Positions 1-7,565 of a stretch of DNA of 11,181 bases are shown one piece after another. Numbering within the stretch: position 1 is the first letter of the stretch; each line of letters begins with the position of its first letter. This DNA comes from Tritrichomonas foetus. Lineage: Eukaryota > Parabasalia > Tritrichomonadida > Tritrichomonadidae. The position numbers and the translations under genes were made by a program. The notes below the pieces were generated by a model. The model saw nothing but the letters and a program-made list of their open reading frames with translations. It had not been told where the DNA came from and searched no databases. The DNA lies in contig MLAK01001177.1 of NCBI GenBank assembly GCA_001839685.1, positions 20,434-31,614 on the forward strand, written 5' to 3'.

Positions 1-195
1 CCAAAAAAGCTTTATATTTCGCTACCTAAGATCAAAAAAATCGATATTCGCAGACGAACCTTCCTTTGGCAATCAACAAATTATGCTGAAAAGAGAAATT
101 ATTGTCATTTTCCAGCAGTTCACTCCCTGATGATGATATTGGGAAAACGAGCAGAAAAGTTGGGCACTTTCTTAATGCCATCAGCAAACAGATGA
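1..195 (+). other. possible 3' end of a gene cut by the window edge
   Basis: Frame 1 is open from the first base to TGA at 193-195 (64 codons, no start inside the window), and the base composition is richer in G+C than the spacer that follows. The peptide is basic with a stretch reading RRRTFLWQS and ends MPSANR. I do not recognise it. Frame 2 is also open for about 42 codons, ending near 130, and the minus strand has short open frames too, so the reading frame is not certain. This may be the tail of a real gene or a decayed relic. Sequence to the left of the window would decide. Confidence 0.2.
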
Positions 196-1012
196 TGACT
201 CCTGTTCAACTTCAAAAAATTAGAACTTTTCATCGGTGAAAACTAAAATTTCAAAAATTTCGAGATTTTTTCCCAATTTTGGTAAATATAAAAATAAAGT
301 TTAATAATAATGATGAAATAAATGTTTTTTAATTTTGGTGAATTATTTCTTCATGATACAATTCGAATCGACTTCATTTTGTGGCATATGCATATTGAAT
401 GGATATTCTATCTTATNTGGAAATCACAAATTCCAAAATNAATTTNATCCAGAAATACAGAATGGTCAAAATTCACTTTTTTTTAGTAAACGGTTGTTCG
501 CACACTTCTTTAAAAGATACCTCTAAAATAACGAAGGGCTCGTAGTACATAAATTTACTTCTAAATGAAGCATCTTATTATATATCATATATATTAATGA
601 AATTACTATATATTTACCAAGAAATGCAATTCCACATAGATATATCGCTCAAAACGCATTTTCAAAGCAAGATTTTCATTAAGATTTTTGAAAAGGATCT
701 GCCAGTCATTGACGATCTGTTATTTTCAATTTTCTTCACTTTTTCGTTTAAGGATTTATTTTTTCAATAATTTATAAACACGAAAATAGAAATTGAAGCA
801 AAAAAGATTTCATGTTCACAAATAATTGTGTCAAAATAAATATCATTCTATGAATTTTGAAGACATTAGAAAAAAATTATTACTTGAAAAAGTTTGAATC
901 ATATGTAATTTCTATATTATATTCAAAAACAATCGTGCGAATGGCTGAAAATTGAATAAAATTGTGATGACTGGTGAAATAAGACCAAGCCAACTCACTT
1001 TTTATTGACTTG
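196..1012. other. AT-rich spacer upstream of the BTB-discoidin gene
   Basis: About 800 bases of AT-rich sequence with no gene I can support. A 63-codon open frame at 335-526 contains three undetermined bases (417, 440, 446), is rich in Phe, and looks like chance. A low-complexity run of TA and TAT words lies at about 575-620. The only signal I trust is the initiator-like motif just before the BTB gene, listed separately. Confidence 0.5.
995..999 (+). promoter_or_regulatory. initiator (Inr)-like TCACT before the BTB-discoidin gene
   Basis: TCACT fits the trichomonad Inr core TCA-Y-W, with the presumed +1 A at 997. That gives a 16-base 5' leader to the ATG at 1013, a normal spacing for trichomonads, whose leaders are usually very short. 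It supports the ATG at 1013 as the start and suggests the gene was expressed at least until recently. The motif is short, so chance matches are common. Confidence 0.5.
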
Positions 1013-2536
1013 ATGAATTTCAGCATCAAGCTAAAGAAGAACGCACTCGAAAATCTTGCGATCGATTCATATGAAAAAAACTTTGCTTTTATCATCAACG
1101 GAAAAGAATTTCGCACTTCACGTTTTATCGCTGATATTTTATCACCAAAAGTTTCCAAACTTCATGAATTCGATCCAACAATCGACACCTTTTCATTCAA
1201 TGTTGACCTTGACAATCATTCTAAGAAATCCAAAAAGCCATCGTCAGAAAATATTTATGATGTCATTGACGATTTTCCTTTGTTGTTCAATTTAGTGACA
1301 AACTCAACGATTGACATTCCAGCAGCAAACAAACGAAGAATGGACTTCTTCACAGAATCGTTTTGCAAATTAGGAAATGAGCAGATGCTCAGAGAATGCA
1401 TGGAATGCCAAGGCAAAAGCTGTGATGTTGGAATCACCAATGAAAACGTTTTCAAAAGAATTTAATGCAAACTTTTGTACAATTTTCCAATTGATAGTGA
1501 AGTTGAATTTGTTGCGAAGCATTTGTATGAAATCAGTGAAAATGATGAATGCCATTTGAAAGAACTCAGTTTGGATATTCTTATTCAAATTTTATCACAC
1601 CCTTCATTATGCATTGAAAGTGAATCTTGGCTTCTTGCATTCATCATCAAAATGACGAGAATTAACGAGAAATACTCACTTCTTTATGAGTATTTGGAAT
1701 TCGATGAAATGAGCTCTGATGATATTGAATTATTCATTGATTCATTCCAACTCAGCAGCATAAATTATGGGATCTGGAAATCACTTTGTAAAAGATTGAT
1801 TTCACCACCAAATTCACCTTTAAATTCACCATTTGCATCTAAATCATCATCAATTTCTTCATTTGCTTCTTATGAACCATCATCTTCACTTCTCTTGTCG
1901 CAGACAAAAGGAAGATATAAATCTTTATCAAGATGTCAATCAGTTGATTCAGTGGCTCAAATGAATAATAGTTTATTCCAACAAGATCAAAATCGATTTG
2001 AAAATGTTGCAAGTTTTGAATTCTCAGAAAATGAAGGAAATTCATTAAATGGTGTTTTTGCATATCTTTCATCAACAATCGAGAATGGAAATATAAAAGA
2101 AGCTGGTTTAATTGATATCACTTCATCAAGCGCAGTAACAATTGGTGATTTAGCCAATATTGTTGATCGTGATTCTGAAATGTACAGTTATACTTCAAAC
2201 GATCCAGATTCGTGGATTCAAATTGATTTTAAGAATTTCCGATTAACACCAACATTTTATTCAATTCGCACTGAAAATAATCCTTCAGGTTACGATCATA
2301 TGAGAAGCTGGGTTTTAGAAGGTTCCGAAGATGGACATGCCTGGACAGAACTCGATCGAAGAGAAGAAAATGGTGTTCTTAATTCTGCAAGTGCAATCGG
2401 ACATTTTAGTATTCAAAATTCAATGATTGCCAAGTTTTTGAGAGTAAGACAAATTGGAACCAACTGGGCAGAAAGAAACTACCTCAGTATGTCAAATATT
2501 GAGTTCTTCGGTAATCTTGTTCGTACATCAGCATAA
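1013..2536 (+). pseudogene. BTB-BACK-F5/8 type C (discoidin) protein gene, interrupted by one in-frame TAA
   Basis: One reading frame runs from ATG 1013 to TAA 2534-2536 (507 codons before the final stop), broken only by TAA at 1463-1465 (codon 151). Residues about 20-135 look like a BTB/POZ-type domain (FIINGKEFRTSRFIADILSP opens it). Residues about 155-262 look like a BACK-type helical region. Residues about 264-330 are a Ser/Pro/Gln linker. Residues about 335-505 form an F5/8C discoidin-like fold, recognisable by DSWIQIDFKNF, MRSWVLEGSEDG, ELDRREENG and FLRVRQIG. The order resembles BTBD9-like proteins, which in other eukaryotes act as adaptors; trichomonads carry many such genes of unknown role. 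The 353 codons after the stop have no other lesion, so this is a very recent nonsense mutation, a base error or, less likely, readthrough. No ATG follows closely enough to restart an intact BACK region. TAAA spans the final stop, as in trichomonad polyadenylation signals. Confidence 0.8.
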
Positions 2537-3071
2537 ATGATTCTGTTTTTTAGACCATCTTTTGAATTTATTTTCTTTTGTGTGAATTAATAAATTGATT
2601 TATTGACTGAATTATAATTCTATTTTTCATAAGTTTTATTTACAATGTATTGAATAACTGAATAATGGAATTGATTCCACCAATAAGACATCATCTTCGA
2701 AAACTATAAAGATCAAACAACATGAACAGATAATCAAAGAACAAATTATAATGAAAAGCAGAGGCTGATGATGAATTCTCGAATAATGAAAGACAGAGAC
2801 TGAAGCGACTTTTGTACCCCCAAATTTTGACGATGAATTTAGCAATAATACTTGGATATTCCTCATGTTGCCTTCTTTTTGATGTTTAGGTGAAAAAAGA
2901 ATAACTTATAAATAGATTAAATCGATCAAAAAATAATATGTTCTTCAGAAAGTTTAATGTTTCAAGGAATATTTATGTATGACAACTTTTAGTCATAAAC
3001 TGGAATTCAGAGAGTCTGAAAAAACAATAATAATGTACTTTAATTTGAGAAATTTCAAGATCTCCTTTTGC
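2537..3071. other. spacer between convergent genes, with a possible decayed coding relic at about 2673-2870
   Basis: The BTB-discoidin gene and the coiled-coil gene point at each other across this 535-base spacer. The middle (about 2673-2870) is less AT-rich and holds short protein-like stretches on the + strand that move between frames 3, 1 and 3. The peptide DDEFSNN is encoded twice, at 2767-2787 and 2829-2849, in different frames. This could be a broken gene, but no family is recognisable. The 76-codon minus-strand frame over the same bases is rich in Ile, Cys and Ser and I do not accept it. Confidence 0.3.
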
Positions 3072-4378
3072 TTACTGATTATTATTTGCTTCATCTTCTT
3101 GTTCAGGTTTTTGTTCGTTTTCTTCATCATTCGGTGTTGTTCCTCCAGCATTATCAACCATTTCAGCTGCTTTCGCCATTAAAGTGTCTTCGAGCATTCC
3201 TGGTTGTGGTTCTGATGGGTTATCTGCCTTATTATCTTCATCATTATCTTCTGGTTTTGGTGAAAGTGGCTTAGGTGATGATGATCCAGACGATTTTTGT
3301 GTAGATACACTAGATTTTGATGAAGCTTGTTGTTCACTAGTGTTAGATTGATTTAGTGGCTTTGCTTGTGTTCTCTTTTGTGTAGATGATGCAGTTCCAC
3401 TATTTGGTGGTTCAAGTGGAGGAAGTCTTTGATCACTATTAAATGTTGAGCTTTTTCTTGTTCCTCTTGATTGAACTGGTTGTGTTTGCATTGGTGAAAT
3501 TTTTGAAGAAGTTCGCGATTTATTTGTTGGTTTTGACCCGAGAACAATCATTCTATTTGCTAATGCCTGTTCTGTTGCTTGCTTCTTAGAAACAAGAAGT
3601 TCGCGTTGTTGTTGACAAGTTTGCTGAAGTAAAGCTAATTCATCTTTATGTTTTTTAACAATTTTTTTCTTAGCTTCTTGATAATCATGATCAAGTTTAT
3701 GTTTTGCCTGTTCATGCTCTTCTTGCATTAAATTATTTGCTTCGATCTTCCTTTCATTAGCTTCTTCGAACTTTCCAGCATATGCAAGATTATGTGCGGT
3801 TTGTCTTAAATCAATTAACCGTTTAGATGGTCTTCGATATTTTTCAGGCATGACTTCACGCCATTCTTTTTCGAAATTCTCTAGTTCCTCACTGTGCTTC
3901 TGGTTCATGTTTTGGATTTTCACTTTTGTTTGTTCATCATGTTCTTGAATTTTTTTATCATATCTATGTGTTAGTAATTAAATTTAATATATGAAAAGAA
4001 AAATAAAAATATTTTTTGAAATTCAAGATGAATTCGAAAAAATAAAAATATTTTTCTTTTGTTTGATAAATACTCTGATTTTTTCCTTCCAGCAGTGGAG
4101 TTTTCAGATGAATCTCTGTTTTGTTCATCGTTTTTGTCTTCATTACGAAATTGTATTTCTTCTTTACAATTTTCCATTAATTCATTAGCATCACGTGCTT
4201 CAAGGTATTTTTCTTCTTCAAGATACTGCATTTTCAAATTCCCTAAATAATTGTATAATGGCAATAATTGATCTTCTTCAACAAATCCTAAAGATCGCTT
4301 TTTCAGCACTTGCTGGTGCAAATCAGCCATTTCACTGTCTGAATATTGCATTGATTGAGCATCCGATGATTGACTCAT
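3072..4378 (-). CDS. two-exon coiled-coil protein with Ser/Pro/Gln-rich acidic tail
   Basis: Exon 1 is 4378-4074 and exon 2 is 3963-3072; splicing the 110-base intron gives 398 residues in one frame. The start is the ATG at 4378 (MSQSSDAQ); an Inr-like motif 5 bases upstream excludes the longer hydrophobic extension in the same frame. Residues about 15-75 are helical and charged (GFVEEDQLLPLYNYLG). The junction codon 102 (Glu) is split by the intron. Residues about 103-245 form a long charged coiled coil with a core PEKYRRPSKRLIDLR at about 141-155, followed by helix rich in Lys, Glu and Gln. Residues about 246-398 are low-complexity Ser/Thr/Pro/Gln ending in an acidic tail (EQKPEQEDEANNNQ). 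I cannot name the protein. From memory, trichomonad genomes hold many coiled-coil proteins with a similar Tyr-Arg-x-Pro-Ser core, probably cytoskeletal, but this is not verified. Confidence 0.85.
3964..4073 (-). other. spliceosomal intron, 110 bases, phase 2
   Basis: On the minus strand the intron begins GTATTT (4073-4068) and ends ACTAACACATAG (3975-3964). The 3' block matches the T. vaginalis branch-plus-acceptor consensus ACTAACACACAG in 11 of 12 positions with the same fixed spacing. The donor differs from GTAYGT by T at +5, but it is the only GT anywhere near, so the choice is unambiguous. Removing it joins TCA-GA to A-TAT-GAT and continues the coiled coil with no stop. Without splicing, the exon 1 frame hits TAA inside the ACTAAC block itself. 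The intron interior is very AT-rich and holds an 18-base direct repeat. Confidence 0.88.
3999..4055. repeat. 18-base direct repeat inside the intron
   Basis: AAAAATAAAAATATTTTT occurs at 3999-4016 and again at 4038-4055, 39 bases apart. Each copy contains the perfect 12-base palindrome AAAAATATTTTT, so the copies can pair with themselves or with each other. Between them lies a short stretch containing GAATTC. The repeat probably arose by local duplication. Whether its folding helps bring the splice sites together is speculation. Confidence 0.7.
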
Positions 4379-4380
4379 GA

Positions 4381-4385
4381 TGTGA
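4381..4385 (-). promoter_or_regulatory. Inr-like TCACA before the coiled-coil gene
   Basis: On the minus strand TCACA (4385-4381) fits TCA-Y-W with +1 A at 4383, only 5 bases before the ATG at 4378. Very short leaders of this size occur in trichomonads. It supports the MSQSSDAQ start over the upstream in-frame ATG, whose extension is hydrophobic spacer translation. Confidence 0.45.
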
Positions 4386-5318
4386 TAATTAATACCCTTC
4401 AAAAAACGAGAAAACCGTTGTAAACTATACAAATGAAACGAAATATTGTTTATCAAATTTATCCAATACATTGATACCAAATACAATATAATCAATGAAA
4501 ATAAATATTAATAAGAATATTATAGTTGAATTCCGAATAAAGGGGAATCAAACGAAAAATGATACAAAAATATATTCTATTCACCGAAACCACAGTTCAT
4601 GAATGAATAATATTAACTGAGCAATTATATCTATCTCTTTGGCATAATGAAATTGATATATGCCAATTTTTTCTTTTGGAATATTAATCGATTGACAATT
4701 TTCACATTTTTTCTTTATTCATTTGTGTTTTCTAGAAGATTATTTCATATCACTTTTGTCTGGATACTTAGAATGACTCTAAAATGCTCTAACACTTCAA
4801 AACCCGAATCTTGCGATTTTAATGTTGTTCAGAATACTCACAACACACTCATCTTAAGGTATATTATCAACACCTTGTCTTATATATAAAGTATAAAAAA
4901 AAATAATTGTTGGGCCATTTGATGAATTGACTCTTTATTCAGATGTATACAAACTAACTAGCTCTAGATGTAGAAGACTATTGAGAGATCTAAATGAATA
5001 ATTGTTGATATTATTGTCATCTAAATATTATTTAATTGTAATCCTATTAATAATATATAAATATTATAATTTAATAATCAAGATACAGAGAAAACCAAAT
5101 CCAAAAAAAAATTGTGAGAAAAAAATAAACCCCACAGAAATTTCTGAGAATTATTGAGATAAAAAGTGATTTTATAGCATTAATATCTTGATTATTTCTT
5201 ATCATAAATCGTGCTTTTTATTATCATATGACCCTCCATCGAAAATTATAATGTTTTCCAAAATACAAAAATGAAGTATAAAAAAAATATTAATAATTTT
5301 GATATAAATAAAAAAAAT
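4386..5318. other. AT-rich spacer without a supported gene
   Basis: About 930 bases of spacer between two minus-strand genes. An 80-codon ATG-initiated open frame on the + strand (4647-4889) has a very Phe/Ile/Leu-rich first half and a more ordinary second half (SNTSKPESCDF). There is no Inr-like motif before it and no recognisable family, so I leave it uncalled. The part from about 5000 to 5318 is nearly pure A/T, with poly-A runs around 5102 and 5281. Confidence 0.5.
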
Positions 5319-5506
5319 TTAGGCATCAATGAGAAGATTACGAATGTTTTGCCATCTAAATGGCGAGTCATCAAAAAATTCACTTGGCATTGAGTCTGGA
5401 AAAAAACATATTGGATTCCATTTTTCTTGATTTGGTCTTTCAATCGTTGTATCTGTATCCCTGCTTGAGAATGTGCTGTTGAGGACTGCCAGTCTATTTT
5501 CTTCAT
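5319..5506 (-). pseudogene. short coding sequence, apparently frameshifted near its start
   Basis: On the minus strand the frame ending at TAA 5321-5319 is open back to 5534 (71 codons) and ends with a convincing protein-like stretch: ICFFPDSMPSEFF, then DDSPFRWQ, then IRNLLIDA. Codons starting with G are frequent, as in real genes. No ATG precedes it in that frame. The ATG at 5506, with an Inr-like TCATA 15 bases upstream, lies in the neighbouring frame. One missing A in the run at about 5499-5502 would connect the ATG to the good frame and give a protein of about 62 residues. So this is either a one-base indel (mutation or assembly error) in a small gene, or the 3' end of an older gene. The competing 86-codon frame from the same ATG turns into Phe/Leu-rich spacer. 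No family is recognised. Confidence 0.4.
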
Positions 5507-5518
5507 ATACTAAAATTT

Positions 5519-5523
5519 TATGA
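5519..5523 (-). promoter_or_regulatory. Inr-like TCATA before the short frameshifted gene
   Basis: Minus-strand TCATA (5523-5519) fits TCA-Y-W with +1 A at 5521, 15 bases before the ATG at 5506. The spacing is typical for trichomonads and is one reason to consider the ATG at 5506 a genuine start. Confidence 0.3.
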
Positions 5524-5534
5524 CAGAAAAGATT

Positions 5535-6178
5535 TCAATACATTCTTATTTGTCAAATGGAAATTGAATTAATTCAACATCACTGAGTTAAAACTATCAA
5601 AATTTTCGCGATTTTTAATTAAAAATCGATAGAAGAAGTGTAAATAGAATTATGGGAAGCAGTATTATAATCTTTGTGATTCTTGGAAAAAAAGCTTCTC
5701 ACAATTTTTTTTAGGCTTTCTCCAAAATCGCTCTTTTTTCGGTTTAATTGTTGCAAAATTTCAAAACTATGAATAAATATGGCTCATAACTATAAAATAT
5801 AGATTTAACAATTGACTGAAAGCTGTTCACCCGAAAACTGAAACAATAGCTTCTTCAGAATCATTTTCGAAATATTTTTGAATTCGGCCATTTGCGAAGT
5901 TTGCGATAAGGGAAATTTTCGTCATTCTTTTAGCTATTTGGGTTTTGATTTTTGACTGATGGTATTAAGTAATACTGATGATAAGGATCATTTTAGTGAT
6001 TTCGTACGTTAAGACTATTTGGTTTGTATACATCTCTTTATTCTCTCATTTCTATGCCATTGAAGAAGATTGATAAAATATTTGAAAACATGGTTAAATG
6101 ACCTATTATCATCACAATTATTGAATTATCACCTCAAATTAATTAATCACTGTATAGTATTGAATTCAAATAAACTCA
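5535..6178. other. spacer upstream of the cyclin gene, with a small possible coding relic at 5964-5827
   Basis: Mostly AT-rich spacer. On the minus strand a frame is open from 5964 to TGA 5829-5827 (45 codons, first ATG at 5925) and reads like protein in its last third (ANGRIQKYFENDSEEAIVSV). It has no Inr-like motif and no recognisable family, so it may be a relic or chance. At 5955-5980 two ACTGATG words flank a GTATTA/TAATAC inverted repeat. Poly-T and poly-A runs occur at about 5687-5715. Confidence 0.3.
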
Positions 6179-6183
6179 TCATT
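6179..6183 (+). promoter_or_regulatory. Inr-like TCATT before the cyclin gene
   Basis: TCATT follows directly on another TCAT (TCATCATTCAG at 6176-6186). With +1 A at 6181 the leader to the ATG at 6200 is 19 bases, the usual range for trichomonad genes. It supports the annotated start. Confidence 0.55.
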
Positions 6184-6199
6184 CAGATTTGAGATCATA

Positions 6200-7129
6200 A
6201 TGATAATTCGCTCAGATCCGAAAGTCAAGAACCAGATTTTTGATCAAGAGCAAGGAGACGACTACGAAGACACTACCGATTATTCGGACCAATTTCCAGA
6301 CGACGATATCAAATATTCAATATCAACTCCACAATCTTTTCTTGAAAAGCTACAATCCGCCTCACTTTTCACTACAATGCGAGAAGCGCACAAATATACG
6401 ATACAATCTTCCACTATAACTCAGACACAGAAAGAGATAACAGTTCAAACTCGCCTTGCTGTTGTCGACTGGATATTTCGCGTAGTTGATCGCGTTAGAT
6501 ACAGTAGAGAAACGTTTTTTAATTCAATAGCGGTTCTCGACCACGTATTATCCAAAATTTCGTTAACCAAACAAAATATCCAATTGTATGCAGCAACTTG
6601 CCTCTGGATCTCGGCCAAGCTCTACGAAACAAAAAACCGCGAATTGAACATCTTCACGGCAGTTTGCCAAAACCAATATCAACAAGATGATTTCACCAAA
6701 ACCGAAATGGACATAATAACTTGTCTTGAGGGTTGTATTGAATATCCAACACCTCAAATCTTTATTCAAGCACTTTTGATTGATACAGATTTAAAGGATT
6801 GTGAAAAACTGTGTAACTTCTTCTTGGACATTTCTTTGTCTGTTGGCGATTTTGATGAAATACCAGCACATTTGGTGGCAGCTGCAGCAATTGTTGTGAG
6901 CGCAACATCTATAGATAAATACTGTCCAATGATTAAGTTACTCACAATTATTCACTACACTGATCAAGCATCGCTATTGAAAGTTGCTCGATCGCTTGTT
7001 GATGTGGCACATTCTATTGTTGAAAAGAACGTTGGTGGAATTTTTGCTTTTTACGCTAAAGATTCTCATGATTACCTTGCAAATGCTGTAAAAAAGGCCA
7101 CAGAGTATCTCCAAAATGCTGTTCATTAA
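6200..7129 (+). CDS. cyclin (cyclin A/B-like box)
   Basis: A 309-residue protein with an acidic N-terminus (residues 1-45, many Asp/Glu/Tyr) followed by a two-lobed cyclin fold. The N-terminal cyclin box (about 75-180) shows TRLAVVDWIFRVVDRVRYSR, matching the R-x-I-L-V-D-W-L motif of mitotic cyclins; then YAATCLWISAKLYET with the conserved Lys (about 140), and KTEMDIITCLEG with the Glu (about 169) that by family analogy contacts the kinase. Residues about 183-275 fit the C-terminal cyclin box (FIQALLIDTD, LVAAAAIVVSATSID). Cyclins bind and activate cyclin-dependent kinases; the partner here is unknown. I see no RxxL destruction box in the N-terminus, which mitotic B cyclins normally have, so turnover may differ. 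The subclass (A, B or other) is not certain. The gene converges with the next one. Confidence 0.92.
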   Translation: MIIRSDPKVKNQIFDQEQGDDYEDTTDYSDQFPDDDIKYSISTPQSFLEKLQSASLFTTMREAHKYTIQSSTITQTQKEITVQTRLAVVDWIFRVVDRVRYSRETFFNSIAVLDHVLSKISLTKQNIQLYAATCLWISAKLYETKNRELNIFTAVCQNQYQQDDFTKTEMDIITCLEGCIEYPTPQIFIQALLIDTDLKDCEKLCNFFLDISLSVGDFDEIPAHLVAAAAIVVSATSIDKYCPMIKLLTIIHYTDQASLLKVARSLVDVAHSIVEKNVGGIFAFYAKDSHDYLANAVKKATEYLQNAVH

Positions 7130-7565
7130 TTTGAACGCTGAAGGCACCTGGGCCTATCTCTTGATTATTCTCTTTTTTTAATGTTTATAAACCTATATTC
7201 CAACTTTATTTATAAAATTTCTTTATGTAAAAACGAAATTTGTTTTTTATTTATCTGTGGCATACTACTCATGAGATATATTTTCATCCTTGAGATTCAA
7301 ATCTTGATTGATTACTCACTTTTGACATCTGGTTTATATTTTGAAAGTTTCTTGATTTAATGATAGCTGGAGAAAAGATTGGTGTGGTTGATAAGGTCCT
7401 GTATAAAAAAAATATTTCACAATCAAATGAATATTTAACTATTATTTCATTATTATCGATTTATTTCCCAAAAGACAAACAATTAAATAACATATCCGTT
7501 TTATTAAATTCATAAAAACAAAGAAAGAGAAAACAATAACTGTACATTCTAGTCGCATATAAAAA
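7130..7565. other. intergenic region between convergent genes
   Basis: This 436-base spacer carries the 3' ends of the cyclin gene (+) and the 398-residue gene (-). It is AT-rich with T-runs at about 7174 and 7240. TAAA words, possible trichomonad polyadenylation signals, occur on both strands, for example near 7187 on +. I see no gene in it. Confidence 0.5.

Noticed and set aside
345..355. TTCGAATC resembling a tRNA T-loop
   Set aside because: No matching T stem, acceptor stem or A/B box arrangement around it.
335..526. 63-codon open frame on +
   Set aside because: Contains three undetermined bases, is Phe-rich like translated AT spacer, has no Inr-like motif and no recognisable domain.
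880..1158. 92-codon open frame on -
   Set aside because: Overlaps the promoter and BTB domain of the + gene in antisense; its Phe/Ser composition is typical of a shadow.
2636..2866. 76-codon open frame on -
   Set aside because: Ile/Cys/Ser-rich, no promoter motif; the + strand of the same region looks more like coding relic.
4647..4889. 80-codon ATG open frame on +
   Set aside because: First half is Phe/Ile/Leu-rich low-complexity translation of T-rich DNA; no Inr-like motif nearby; no family.
4954..4962. ACTAACTAG resembling an intron 3' end on +
   Set aside because: Spacing to AG is not the fixed 12 bases of the trichomonad motif, and no exon frames flank it.
5083..5092. ATACAGAGAA resembling the U6 ACAGAGA box
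   Set aside because: The following AGC triad and the rest of the U6 core are absent.
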